Shown here: piece by piece, positions 8,646 to 18,271 of the stretch
How positions within the stretch are numbered: the stretch's first letter is position 1
Layout: the number at the start of each line of letters is the position of its first letter
Assembly: GCA_964471435.1 (NCBI GenBank)
Contig: CAYYGA010000004.1
Location: forward strand, 1 to 64,000
Direction: 5' to 3'
DNA length: 64,000 nt
Source: Facklamia sp964471435
GTDB taxonomy: Bacteria > Bacillota > Bacilli > Lactobacillales > Aerococcaceae
The notes under the pieces: model-generated
Seen by the model: only the letters and a program-made list of their open reading frames with translations
Database searches by the model: none
What the model was told of the DNA's origin: nothing
Position numbers and translations under genes: made by a program

Positions 8646-10091
8646 TTACAAATCAGTATTTTCTCCAAGCTCTTCTTCTAATTCAACTTCTTCAATAAAC
8701 TTTTCTTCTTCTACTAACTCATTATAATCTTGTTCAGGATCAATTTCAGCTTCTTCAATCATTTCTTCGACGCCATCCGCATCTAATATTTGTTCTTGAT
8801 ATTCTTGATTACGTCTTAAGTCCTCAATGTCACCTGTTTCATAAAAGCTATTCAAACCATTTGAAGAATCTAAATCTTCTACTAAAGAAACCTCAGCTTC
8901 TGCTTCCAATTCTTCTTCTACTGCTAATTCTTCATTACTCGCTTCATAAGCAGCAGAGGCTGCTACCGTTTCATCCACATTAATGCCGCTATCAATCAAA
9001 TCTTCTTCACTTGCTTCCGCCTCAGCTTCTCGCAGAGCTTCTTGTTCAGCTCTATACTCAGCATAGGTGGTTTCAGATTTTATATCGATTTTATAGGTAG
9101 TTAAACGGGCAGCTAAGCGGGCGTTCTGGCCTTTTTTACCAATTGCCAATGATAGTTGATAGTCCGGAACAACAACAATACAGGAGTGGTTTTCCTCATC
9201 AAAAATCACTTCAATCACTTCAGCAGGATTCATCGCATTTTTAATAAACATGTCGGGTCTTTCATCCCACTCAATGATATCCATATTTTCGCCATTTAGC
9301 TCATTAACGATTGATTGCACTCTTTGGCCTCTAGGTCCTACACAAGTTCCTACAGGATCAACGTTGGGATCTAAAGAACGAACCGCTACTTTCGACCGGT
9401 CTCCCGCTTCACGGGCAATACTCATAATTTCTACGATGCCGTCATATATTTCCGGTACTTCTTGTTCAAATAGACGACGCAAGAAATCTGGATGAGCTCT
9501 TGAAACAACTACTTGCGGTCCTTTATTTGTTTTATCCACTTTAGAAACATAAACTTTTACGCGGTCATCCATTTCAAAATTCTCATTGGGAATTTGTTCA
9601 CTGGCCGGCATAATAGCTTCAATACGTCCTAAATTTACATAGATATTACGAGCATCTGCACGCTCTATCGTTCCATTTAAAACCTCATCTTGATATTCGA
9701 TATACTCATCGTAAATAATGTCTCTTTCTGCTTCCCGGATTCTTTGCATGATTACATGTTTAGCTGTTTGGGTAGCAATCCGGCCAAAATCTTGAGGTGT
9801 CACTTCAAACTTTATCTTATCACCAATTTCATAAACTCGGTTGATTTCACGTGCTTCTTCTAAACTGATTTCTAAAGTAGAATCATAATTTGTTTCTACC
9901 ACTTCTTTAACCGAGTAAACATTAATTTCCCCGGTGTTTTCGTTAAAAGTCACTTCAACGTTTTGTGCCTGATCATAGTTTTTTTTATAGGCTAAAATTA
10001 AAGCTGACTCTAAAGCTTCCTTGATGACTTCAGGAGAAATTCCTTTTTCGTCTTCGAGTACTTTCATTGCTGCAACTAATTCACTGCTCAC
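8646..10091 (-). CDS. nusA: Transcription termination/antitermination factor NusA, with a long acidic tail
   Basis: RNA polymerase-binding factor that modulates pausing and intrinsic termination. Domains: N-terminal polymerase-binding domain (about 1-125), S1 (about 133-200), and two KH domains with GxxG loops VGPRGQRV (251-258) and IGKKGQNA (317-324). After about residue 354 comes a 127-residue tail with about 49 Asp/Glu and only three Lys/Arg. At 481 residues the protein is about 110 longer than B. subtilis NusA. Start is GTG at 10091 with GGAGGAATGTGA before it; rimP ends 11 bp upstream. Confidence 0.97.
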   Translation of the reverse strand: MSSELVAAMKVLEDEKGISPEVIKEALESALILAYKKNYDQAQNVEVTFNENTGEINVYSVKEVVETNYDSTLEISLEEAREINRVYEIGDKIKFEVTPQDFGRIATQTAKHVIMQRIREAERDIIYDEYIEYQDEVLNGTIERADARNIYVNLGRIEAIMPASEQIPNENFEMDDRVKVYVSKVDKTNKGPQVVVSRAHPDFLRRLFEQEVPEIYDGIVEIMSIAREAGDRSKVAVRSLDPNVDPVGTCVGPRGQRVQSIVNELNGENMDIIEWDERPDMFIKNAMNPAEVIEVIFDEENHSCIVVVPDYQLSLAIGKKGQNARLAARLTTYKIDIKSETTYAEYRAEQEALREAEAEASEEDLIDSGINVDETVAASAAYEASNEELAVEEELEAEAEVSLVEDLDSSNGLNSFYETGDIEDLRRNQEYQEQILDADGVEEMIEEAEIDPEQDYNELVEEEKFIEEVELEEELGENTDL

Positions 10092-10102
10092 TCACATTCC
10101 TC

Positions 10103-10576
10103 CTAAAACTTTATTGCTAAACGTGCTTTAGCAACAATCGATTTGTCAATTTCCAACTGCTTAGTTCTTGTTTTTATTTTCACTTCTAAAATGTAATGTG
10201 TGTCGGTAACTTCTAATAAAGTACCGTCATGTTGTTTTTCCCCATATTGCGGGGCATAGTAATCAAAATGAACATACTCACCCACTGCATCACGAATTTG
10301 CTTTTCATTTTTCAAGGGTTTTTCAGCTCCAGGAGAAGAAACTTCAAGAAAATAGGCATCCGGGAACGGATCCGGTTTCATCTTATCCAATTCCTCGCTT
10401 ACTTTCTCGCTGATTAAAGCGCAATGATCGAGGTCAATTCCACCTTCACGATCCGCATAAATGCGCAGAAACCAATTCTTACCTTCTTTTACATATTCAA
10501 TATCAACTAATTCACAGTTCATCTCAGCTACAATCGGTTCTACGATCGGCTGGACTTTTTCCACGATAACGCTCAT
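10103..10576 (-). CDS. rimP: Ribosome maturation factor RimP
   Basis: 157-residue 30S maturation factor, in the nusA operon as usual. Characteristic segments are IVEPIVAEMNCELVDIEYVKEG, LRIYADREGGIDLDHC and the LEVSSPGAEKPL motif, followed by the C-terminal SH3-like domain. Start ATG at 10576 has AAAAGGAGAGGTG upstream. It is the first gene of rimP-nusA-rnpM-ylxQ-infB-rbfA. Confidence 0.96.
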   Translation of the reverse strand: MSVIVEKVQPIVEPIVAEMNCELVDIEYVKEGKNWFLRIYADREGGIDLDHCALISEKVSEELDKMKPDPFPDAYFLEVSSPGAEKPLKNEKQIRDAVGEYVHFDYYAPQYGEKQHDGTLLEVTDTHYILEVKIKTRTKQLEIDKSIVAKARLAIKF

Positions 10577-10651
10577 CTATTCACCTCTCCTTTTAAATTC
10601 AAATCTTAAGTTCTAAATCAGTATTTATTTAAATTTCCTGCTTAAGAACAA

Positions 10652-10678
10652 CAAAAGAGCGAGCGTTTCCGCTCACTC
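10652..10678 (-). terminator. Hairpin in the rimP-nusA leader; polC terminator and possible attenuator
   Basis: On the minus strand, a 9-bp stem (GAGTGAGCG with CGCTCGCTC, one G-U pair), a GAAA tetraloop and an interrupted U-tract TTTTGTTGTT. It lies 113 bp after the polC stop but downstream of the rimP promoter at 10702-10730, so it can end polC transcripts and also sit in the rimP leader. Confidence 0.75.
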
Positions 10679-10701
10679 CCCCACGTCAATTTACTTTTTT
10701 T

Positions 10702-10730
10702 ATTATAACACATAAGATAAAGCTTGACAA
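10702..10730 (-). promoter_or_regulatory. SigA-type promoter of the rimP-nusA-infB operon
   Basis: Minus strand -35 TTGTCA (10725-10730), 17-bp spacer, -10 TATAAT (10702-10707). The predicted transcript starts near 10695, giving a leader of about 120 nt that contains the hairpin at 10652-10678. Confidence 0.75.
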
Positions 10731-10790
10731 GTTTACGCATTGACAGCTCACTTAGTAGTAAGTCTTGCATTTTTTATAAAATATTTTTTA

Positions 10791-13700
10791 CTAAAATAGA
10801 GACAGCTGGTCTTCATCTGGTAAGCCATCGACAATCCCATTTTCTTCCATATACTCCAATATGGTCTTACCAACTTTGCCCCGTTTTTGTAAATCTTCTT
10901 TTGATAAGAATGGTGCTTCCTGGCGGGCTTCAACGATTGTCTGCGCTGCACCTGCTCCTAAGCCAGGTATAGTTCTAAAGGGCGGTATTAACGTATCGCC
11001 TTCTATAATAAATTCGCTGGCGAGGGATTTATTCAGGTCAACCATTTGAAAACTAAAGCCTCGTTCTATCATTTCATTTGCTATCTCCAAAACTGTTCTA
11101 AGAGCATTTTCCTTAACGGTTGCATCCATACCCTTACCCATAATCTCTCGTAATCGACGTTTCACCATCTCTTTTCCTTGATGCATGGCAATAATATCAA
11201 AATCGCTGGCTCGTACAGAAAAGTAAGCGGAGTAATAATAAAGTGGATAATGTACTTTAAAATAAGCAACCCGCAAAGCCATCATAATATATGCGGCCGC
11301 ATGAGCTTTAGGGAACATATATTTGATTTTCAAACAGGACTCGATATACCATTCCGGTACATTGTTCGCACGCATTTCGGCTTGCCATTCATCAGGAATT
11401 CCTCGCCCTTTTCTAACAAATTCCATAATTTTAAAAGCCAGTGAGTCTTCCAGTCCGTATTGCATGAGAGTTACCATAATATCATCACGACAGCCGATTA
11501 CTTTGGCTAGTGGGACAACATTATTTCGAATTAACTCTTGCGCATTTCCCAGCCACACATCGGTTCCATGAGATAACCCAGAAATTTGTAAAAGTTCAGC
11601 AAATGTGGATGGATGTGTATCTGTAAGCATCTCTCTAACAAAACGTGTACCAAATTCCGGTATTCCTAAAGTGCCTGTTTCTGAAAAAATCTGTTCAGGT
11701 GTAACCCCTAATGTTTCTGTACCAGAAAATAGAGACATAACATCCGGATCGTTCATTGGAATATCAAGTGGGTCGATACCGCTTAAATCTTGAAGGAAAC
11801 GGATCATCGTCGGGTCATCATGTCCCAGAATATCAAGTTTCAAAACATTTTCATCAATAGAATGGAAGTCAAAGTGTGTCGTTAGCCATTCCGAGTTAGT
11901 ATCATCAGCTGGATATTGAATAGGTGTAAAGTCATAAACATCCATGTACTCGGGTATAACAATAATTCCCCCCGGGTGTTGGCCGGTTGTTCTTTTGACT
12001 CCTTCGATCCCTTTAGCTAATCGTTCTTTTTCCGCCTGCGGCAGCATCTTTTGCGCATTATCTAAATAACCGCGTACATAGCCAAATGCCGTTTTTTCAG
12101 CAACTGTCGAAATTGTACCTGCTCTAAAGACATGATCGTCCCCGAACAATACTTTTGTATAAGCATGAGCACGCGCTTGATAGTCACCCGAAAAGTTTAA
12201 ATCAATATCCGGCACTTTATCCCCTTTAAAACCTAAGAAAGTTTCAAACGGAATGTCCTGTCCATCTCTTTTTAAATCTTTTTCACAAGTCGGACAAAGT
12301 TTCGGTGGTAAATCAAATCCTGAACCAATTGATCCGTCGGTAATAAACTCACTATATGAACAGCCGGGACAGTAGTAATGAGGGGCCAGTGGATTAACTT
12401 CAGTAATTCCTGTTAAAGTTGCAACTAAACTGGATCCTACTGACCCTCGGGAACCTACCAGATAACCATCTTCATTACTTTTATCTACCAATTTTTGAGA
12501 AATTAAATAGATAACTGCGAAACCATTTGAAATAATCGAATTAAGTTCTTTTTCAATTCGTTTTTCAACGATTTCAGGTAAAGGATTTCCGTACATTTCA
12601 TAAGCTTTATCATAGACCAACTGGCGAATCTGCTGTTCCGACCCTTCAATAGTAGGTGTAAAAAGGTCGGATTTTATAACTTCGATATCATCAGCGACTA
12701 GATCAGCAATTTTATTGGAATTAGTTACTACTAATTCATAAGCAGTCTCTTCACCCAAAAAGGAAAAATCCTGAATCATTTCATCCGTCGTTCTAAAATG
12801 CAGCGGGGGTAGAAAGAGCTCACGATTAGCATTTCGTTTCAAAGATTTAAGCAGTATCTCGCGGTAAACCGAATTTTTTTCATCACGGTAATGCACATTA
12901 CCAGTTGCAACTACTAATTTATCATTTTCACGGCCCAACCGCAGCATTTCCCGCATGATGTGTTCAAGATCCTCTTTAGAACGAATCAGTTCCTGTTCGA
13001 TTAAAACATCATAAATAGCAGGAGGCTGCAGTTCAATGTAATCATAAAACCCAACTAACTTTTCCGCTTCTTCATACCCTTTTTGCATCATGGCGGTAAA
13101 GACTTCTCCTTGATTACAAGCTGTTCCAATTATTAAATTTTCCCGGTACTGAGTCAAAATAGAACGCGGGATGCGAGGTTCACGGTAGTAGTATTTGACG
13201 TTCGCCAACGAAATAATTTTAAATAAATCCTTTAATCCTGCTTGATTTTTTGCTAGAACAGTTGCGTGAAATGGCCTTGCCTGCTTGTAAGCTTCCCCTT
13301 TACCCATTTCTTGATTTAAATGGGTATGATTAGTCATTTGAAATTTTTCTTCAGCCTGCTCTAAGAGCTTCATCAAAATATGCCCAGTTGTTTCAGAATC
13401 ATATATAGCGCGGTGATGCTGTTCTAAAGTAATACCATAATGTCGCGCCAGCGTATTTAAACGGTGCGTTCTCAGATGGGTGTTTACCGTTCTAGATAAT
13501 GCCAGAGTATCAATCACCGGCTCAGTAGTAACGGGCAAACCGTTTCTTTCATAAGCTTGGTCAATAAAGCCAATATCAAAAGATGCATTATGGGCGACTA
13601 ATATACTTCCTTCACAGAAAGCTTTGAATTTTGCTACTACATCAGCTTCACTTGGAGCATCAGCTAACATCGCATCTGTAATCCCTGTTAATTCTGTAGT

Positions 13701-15107
13701 AAATGAAGATAAGGGGTGGCCAGGGTTTATAAAAGCTTCAAAAGTGTCAATAACATTTCCTTTATACATTTTAACACCGGCTAACTCAATAATTTTATCA
13801 TAAACTGAGGAAAGTCCGGTCGTTTCCACATCAAAAACCACATAAGTAGCTTCTGATAAACTTATATCTGCCGGATTATAAGCTACTGCTTCTCCATCAT
13901 TGACCACATAGGCCTCAATACCAAACAAGACTTTTATATCATTAGCTTTTCCTGAGTGATAGGCTTCCGGGAATGCCTGTGCTCCGGCGTGATCCGTTAT
14001 GGCGACTGCTTTATGTCCCCACTTGGCTGCTTGAGTAATAAGATCTGACACTGAATTAGTAGCATCCAATGGACTCATATTAGAATGTAGATGTAATTCG
14101 ACCCTCTTCTCCCCTTCAAATTTATCTTGGCGGCTTGCTTTTTTAATTTTACGAATTGAACGTGGACGGAAATCTAACTCCCCCGAGTAATTATCAGGCA
14201 CCATGTCCCCTTCCAAACGTAACCATTCACCGACATTAAACTGCTCTAACTGAGCTTTTTTTATTCGGCGGCCTGAAATCAATTTTACCGTCACAGAAGA
14301 TGTATAGTCTGTCACTTTCATAATCATTAATATTTCACCTGATCTCAGTTCTCGATTATCAAGCGCAAATACATACCCTTCAATAACCTGGCGGTATTGA
14401 TTATCCGGCAGCTCTATAATGGGTAAAGGAGAAATGGATGGTATATCTTTTCCAATCGGTTCAATGTCTTTATTATCCATTACCACTTCAGCCTGCTGCT
14501 GTTGTCTTTTCTCTTCAATTTCTAAAGCTTCTATTAAATTTTGCTGGTCCAGTTCATCCAACCTTTGGCGGGCACTGTCTTTTTCTTGTTGGTTGAAATT
14601 TTCATCAACGTAATAGGTAAAGTTAACTTCTCCTAAGCCAACTTGCTGCATCCTTTGTTTAAACAAACTATGATATTTATTTTCTAAAGTCATTACCTGG
14701 TTTTGACTGGATAAACCTATTTCTATTTGATGATCCGCTTCATTATATTCACAAATCGCATCCGCTAAAGTTACTCTTAAGAAGGGATTTTCAGCTATTA
14801 ATGTCTGCCGGACTGCCATCCAATATTCCATCGTCTGCTCGGCAGTCAATTGATGTAAAGTTTCGTAATGCCACCATACTTCAGTTTGAACTATTTCAGC
14901 GAAGGCATTACGCATACCTGTCATAAATATTTGATAAACATCCGGATGAACTCTTTGGGGCGCGTCTAAATGAAAAAGCCATTGATCAGAGGCAGCATAC
15001 ACATCCACTCGTTTAATTTCAATTCCTTTTAAACTTTGTAAAACATCAGGATTGTCTATCCCGATTTGTTGTAATAAAACTTGAAATAATGATTGCTCTT
15101 GGTTCAT
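10791..15107 (-). CDS. polC: DNA polymerase III alpha subunit, Gram-positive type (PolC)
   Basis: Replicative polymerase with built-in proofreading exonuclease. In order: N-terminal domain, OB fold (around VTDYTSSVTVKLISGRRI), PHP domain start (ELHLHSNMSPLDATNS) interrupted by the DEDD exonuclease (VFDVETTG, HNASFDIGF, HRAIYDSETT), then the polymerase palm with GSRGSVGSSLVATLTGI and the catalytic PDIDLNFSGD. I chose ATG at 15107, which has AAAGGAG seven bases upstream and gives 1438 residues, the normal PolC length; the frame is open for 19 more codons. It follows rseP, without a proS gene between them. Confidence 0.98.
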   Translation of the reverse strand: MNQEQSLFQVLLQQIGIDNPDVLQSLKGIEIKRVDVYAASDQWLFHLDAPQRVHPDVYQIFMTGMRNAFAEIVQTEVWWHYETLHQLTAEQTMEYWMAVRQTLIAENPFLRVTLADAICEYNEADHQIEIGLSSQNQVMTLENKYHSLFKQRMQQVGLGEVNFTYYVDENFNQQEKDSARQRLDELDQQNLIEALEIEEKRQQQQAEVVMDNKDIEPIGKDIPSISPLPIIELPDNQYRQVIEGYVFALDNRELRSGEILMIMKVTDYTSSVTVKLISGRRIKKAQLEQFNVGEWLRLEGDMVPDNYSGELDFRPRSIRKIKKASRQDKFEGEKRVELHLHSNMSPLDATNSVSDLITQAAKWGHKAVAITDHAGAQAFPEAYHSGKANDIKVLFGIEAYVVNDGEAVAYNPADISLSEATYVVFDVETTGLSSVYDKIIELAGVKMYKGNVIDTFEAFINPGHPLSSFTTELTGITDAMLADAPSEADVVAKFKAFCEGSILVAHNASFDIGFIDQAYERNGLPVTTEPVIDTLALSRTVNTHLRTHRLNTLARHYGITLEQHHRAIYDSETTGHILMKLLEQAEEKFQMTNHTHLNQEMGKGEAYKQARPFHATVLAKNQAGLKDLFKIISLANVKYYYREPRIPRSILTQYRENLIIGTACNQGEVFTAMMQKGYEEAEKLVGFYDYIELQPPAIYDVLIEQELIRSKEDLEHIMREMLRLGRENDKLVVATGNVHYRDEKNSVYREILLKSLKRNANRELFLPPLHFRTTDEMIQDFSFLGEETAYELVVTNSNKIADLVADDIEVIKSDLFTPTIEGSEQQIRQLVYDKAYEMYGNPLPEIVEKRIEKELNSIISNGFAVIYLISQKLVDKSNEDGYLVGSRGSVGSSLVATLTGITEVNPLAPHYYCPGCSYSEFITDGSIGSGFDLPPKLCPTCEKDLKRDGQDIPFETFLGFKGDKVPDIDLNFSGDYQARAHAYTKVLFGDDHVFRAGTISTVAEKTAFGYVRGYLDNAQKMLPQAEKERLAKGIEGVKRTTGQHPGGIIVIPEYMDVYDFTPIQYPADDTNSEWLTTHFDFHSIDENVLKLDILGHDDPTMIRFLQDLSGIDPLDIPMNDPDVMSLFSGTETLGVTPEQIFSETGTLGIPEFGTRFVREMLTDTHPSTFAELLQISGLSHGTDVWLGNAQELIRNNVVPLAKVIGCRDDIMVTLMQYGLEDSLAFKIMEFVRKGRGIPDEWQAEMRANNVPEWYIESCLKIKYMFPKAHAAAYIMMALRVAYFKVHYPLYYYSAYFSVRASDFDIIAMHQGKEMVKRRLREIMGKGMDATVKENALRTVLEIANEMIERGFSFQMVDLNKSLASEFIIEGDTLIPPFRTIPGLGAGAAQTIVEARQEAPFLSKEDLQKRGKVGKTILEYMEENGIVDGLPDEDQLSLF

Positions 15108-15258
15108 AAGGAGCTCCTTTCCAGATTTTTTCTGCGTCAAAAGAAGACCCCGTCGTTTACTCAAAGTAAGTACGGGGTAAATTCCTTTATAATTTTAAAA
15201 CAATTATGTGTTGTAATAAGATGTTTGAACTTTCGTAATTTCTCTAAAGTTTTTAAAG

Positions 15259-16533
15259 TTAAAAGAAGGCTCGTCGAATATCATTCCACGTAACAGCGAC
15301 CATAAGAATTAAAAGTAAAACTACACCAATGATGGTAATAATTCCTTCTTTTTCCTGGCTTAAAGGCTTGCCTCGTACCAGCTCCACTAAATTCAAGACG
15401 ATTTTACCACCGTCCAAGGCAGGTATCGGCAGCAAATTAACAATCCCCAAGTTGGTGGATAAAGATGCCATAAAAGCCGTAATATCTAAAATACCTTGGT
15501 TGGCCACCTGGCTAGTCGCTTGAGCCATAGCAACCGGTCCGCCAAAGATATTAATATTAAAGCCCTGGGTAAAAATAGTTGATAAAACTAATAAAACCTG
15601 TGCTATTACATTCCATGTGGCAGTAAATCCAAATAAGAGCCGACTGGAGACTGAAGTGGAAAGCGGCCATGTAACACCAATTTGTCCAATAGCATTTCCT
15701 TCTGCATCTTCCCCGCTACCCACCGCCACCGGCATAGTCTCTTGTGTGGCAGTGCCTTGTCTTTCAACAATAAAATCAACTGTTTGATCGGGGTACTTGG
15801 ATATTTCTGTCACTAAACTGTTCCAATCATCTACTTCGATTCCAGCTACTTCTAAGACTTTGTCTCCTTCTTGCAAGCCGGCTGCTTGTGCAGGTGAATT
15901 GTCAGCAATTGTTCCTAATTCATTACTGTAAGTAGGAATTCCCGGTATCATAAAACCGATAACAGCAAAAGCTATAATAGATAGAATGAAATTATTTAAT
16001 GGGCCGCCAAAATTGGTCAAAATTTTATCAAATACACTGGCAGATTCATAACGTGCTTCAACAGGAGCAACCAATACAACCGTACCATCAGGCTCTACAA
16101 TTTCTGCATCTTTAAAAACATTATATGTCTGCAGACCGTCCTGACCTGAAACATAACCTTTAATTATCATCTCATAGACAAGGTCCACTTGATCGACCTG
16201 GAAAGGCAATTCTTCGATATCATAGGTATTTTCTGACGTGTTGATTCGTTGAACTGTATCTTGTTCATCGAGCAATAAACCTATTTCCATGCCGGGTTGA
16301 ATGGTTTCTTCTTCATTTAGCCCCGCTAAACGCACATAACCTCCCAAGGGAAGCATTCGAATAGTGTAAGTTGTGCCGTCTTCAGCCTGCTTAGCAAAAA
16401 GTTTAGGGCCCATCCCAAGTGAAAACTCCCTCACACGGATACCAGCCCTTTTAGCCCAAAAATAATGTCCAAATTCATGGATAACTACAATAATAGAAAA
16501 TATAATTAAAAATATTATAAGTGTTCTTAACAT
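15259..16533 (-). CDS. rseP: RIP metalloprotease RseP (site-2 protease)
   Basis: Intramembrane zinc protease that cleaves anti-sigma factors and remnant signal peptides in Firmicutes. The first membrane segment carries the zinc motif HEFGH (residues 19-23); a PDZ domain lies mid-protein (around NSPAQAAGLQEGDKVLEV); the second catalytic motif is LPIPALDGG near the C-terminus, followed by two more hydrophobic segments. I chose ATG at 16533, which has AGGTGA eight bases upstream; GTG at 16545 is the alternative. It lies between cdsA and polC. Confidence 0.95.
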   Translation of the reverse strand: MLRTLIIFLIIFSIIVVIHEFGHYFWAKRAGIRVREFSLGMGPKLFAKQAEDGTTYTIRMLPLGGYVRLAGLNEEETIQPGMEIGLLLDEQDTVQRINTSENTYDIEELPFQVDQVDLVYEMIIKGYVSGQDGLQTYNVFKDAEIVEPDGTVVLVAPVEARYESASVFDKILTNFGGPLNNFILSIIAFAVIGFMIPGIPTYSNELGTIADNSPAQAAGLQEGDKVLEVAGIEVDDWNSLVTEISKYPDQTVDFIVERQGTATQETMPVAVGSGEDAEGNAIGQIGVTWPLSTSVSSRLLFGFTATWNVIAQVLLVLSTIFTQGFNINIFGGPVAMAQATSQVANQGILDITAFMASLSTNLGIVNLLPIPALDGGKIVLNLVELVRGKPLSQEKEGIITIIGVVLLLILMVAVTWNDIRRAFF

Positions 16534-16551
16534 AGATTCGTTCACCTGTTT

Positions 16552-17346
16552 CTAATTAAATAAATTAAACCAGAGCATAAACATAGTGGAGGCAAATAAA
16601 GTACTGTCAATACGGTCTAAAACTCCTCCATGGCCGGGTAAAAATTTCCCTGAGTCCTTTACTCCAAAGTAACGCTTGTAGGCTGATTCAACTAAGTCAC
16701 CAAACTGACCCGCCAGAGAAACAAATACGGTTACTATCCACAAATAATTAGTAAACTCAAGATTTAAATCGATTACCTGGCTGTATATAGTCGTTGCCAT
16801 GAGTGCAATGACTACGCCTCCTATGGAACCTTCAATTGTTTTATTGGGACTAATTTCAGGGGCTAGCTTTGTTTTTCCATAAGTTTTCCCAGTGAAATAA
16901 GCACCAATATCAGTTAACCAGACAACCATTAAAAGATAAATGAATGTCGCCAGACCTTCATCTCGTATTTCAATTAAAAACCTCAGTCCCAACCCTATAT
17001 AAGCAGAGGCAAAAAGTAAAGTCGCTGCATCGACAAAGTTAAATGTTTCATGACGGTAGACGGTTAAAACCAACAGAAGCATGGCACAAGTATAAAAAAT
17101 ATAGGATGCCTGGGTAATAGGCAGGAAATTATTAAAGTAGCGCTCTGGTACAATCACTGATCCTATAGCTATCACTGATATGAGGCCTATTTCATTACTC
17201 ATTCGGATGCCTCTCATTTTAGCCATTTCATATAGTCCTACTGCCCCTAATATAAAAACAAACCAGGTAAACCAATGTCCGCCGACATATACTATCGGTA
17301 GAAAAACAGCTGCTCCAATAATCGAGCTGATGATTCTTTCCTTCAT
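16552..17346 (-). CDS. cdsA: Phosphatidate cytidylyltransferase CdsA
   Basis: Integral membrane enzyme that makes CDP-diacylglycerol from phosphatidate and CTP, the branch point to phosphatidylglycerol and cardiolipin. The 264-residue protein has about eight hydrophobic segments and the C-terminal family signature, including ESAYKRYFGVKDSGK and PGHGGVLDRIDS. Start ATG at 17346 has AGGAGG about ten bases upstream. Uncoupled by 14 bp from uppS, in the order uppS-cdsA-rseP. Confidence 0.97.
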   Translation of the reverse strand: MKERIISSIIGAAVFLPIVYVGGHWFTWFVFILGAVGLYEMAKMRGIRMSNEIGLISVIAIGSVIVPERYFNNFLPITQASYIFYTCAMLLLVLTVYRHETFNFVDAATLLFASAYIGLGLRFLIEIRDEGLATFIYLLMVVWLTDIGAYFTGKTYGKTKLAPEISPNKTIEGSIGGVVIALMATTIYSQVIDLNLEFTNYLWIVTVFVSLAGQFGDLVESAYKRYFGVKDSGKFLPGHGGVLDRIDSTLFASTMFMLWFNLFN

Positions 17347-17360
17347 TAATTGAAAGCCTC

Positions 17361-18092
17361 CTAACTGCTTTTAACTTTTCCATAACGTCTTTGACGTTTA
17401 GAATATTCTTCAATTGCTTTATCAAAGTCTGCCGGGCCGAAATCCGGCCAGTAAACATCTGTAAAATATAGCTCAGTATAGGATAATTGCCATAATAAAA
17501 AGTTGCTTAATCGCAACTCTCCAGAAGTTCGAATCATTAAGTCCGGTTGGGCTAAATTACCTAAGAAGTTTGTCATCAAATACTCTTCGATGGTATTTTC
17601 ATCTATAGTCTCAGGATCCAGTTCTCCTTGGGCAGCTTTTTTTGCGATTGTTTTACAAGCATGTGTGATTTCTTGTCTGGAACCATAATTAATCGCAATA
17701 TTTAAAATCATACCGGTATTATTTTCTGTCTCGCGCAACCCTTTTTCCAGCATTTCCTGTGCATCACGCGGCAGCCTACTCGCATCACCTATATGACTTA
17801 ATCTAATATTTTTTTCCTGCAGTTGAGTGATGTAGGAATTAAAGAACTCTCCCGGTAATTTTAGTAAATAATTTACTTCATCTTTAGGTCGTGACCAATT
17901 TTCAGTGGAAAAAGCATAAACTGTCAGAACTTTTACACCTCTTTTATGGGCATGAGAAGTTATCTTTTTGATAGTTTCGACTCCATGCCTATGGCCGTAG
18001 ATACGCGGCATCATTCTTTTTTTTGCCCAGCGGCCATTTCCATCCATAATGATCGCAATGTGTTGCGGTATTTTTTTGTCTTCCATATTCAT
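17361..18092 (-). CDS. uppS: Isoprenyl transferase (undecaprenyl diphosphate synthase)
   Basis: cis-prenyltransferase that makes the C55 lipid carrier for cell-wall synthesis. Visible: the IIMDGNGRWAKKR motif with the catalytic Asp, RHGVETIKKI, TVYAFSTENWSRP, the INYGSRQEI segment and the C-terminal PDLMIRTSGELRLSNFLLWQ signature. At 243 residues it is typical. Start ATG at 18092 has AAAGG upstream. It begins a run uppS-cdsA-rseP after the frr terminator. Confidence 0.97.
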   Translation of the reverse strand: MNMEDKKIPQHIAIIMDGNGRWAKKRMMPRIYGHRHGVETIKKITSHAHKRGVKVLTVYAFSTENWSRPKDEVNYLLKLPGEFFNSYITQLQEKNIRLSHIGDASRLPRDAQEMLEKGLRETENNTGMILNIAINYGSRQEITHACKTIAKKAAQGELDPETIDENTIEEYLMTNFLGNLAQPDLMIRTSGELRLSNFLLWQLSYTELYFTDVYWPDFGPADFDKAIEEYSKRQRRYGKVKSS

Positions 18093-18210
18093 ATAAACAC
18101 ATTACCTTTCTTATAATCAGATTAGTCTCAATTATAGCAGAATTTTATAGCAGTCTCGAGTTTATCTCTATAAATTTGAAAAAGGACCTGAAATTTATAG
18201 TTCTTATCTA

Positions 18211-18260
18211 AAAATTAAAAATAACCTTACAGCTGCTTTATAATACAGCTGCAAGGTTAT
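18211..18260 (-). terminator. Rho-independent terminator after frr
   Basis: Stem ATAACCTT-A-CAGCTG (18221-18235) pairs with CAGCTG-C-AAGGTTAT (18246-18260), one mismatch, with a T-rich minus-strand tail. It lies 11 bp after the frr stop. Confidence 0.9.
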
Positions 18261-18271
18261 CCTGCTGAATA

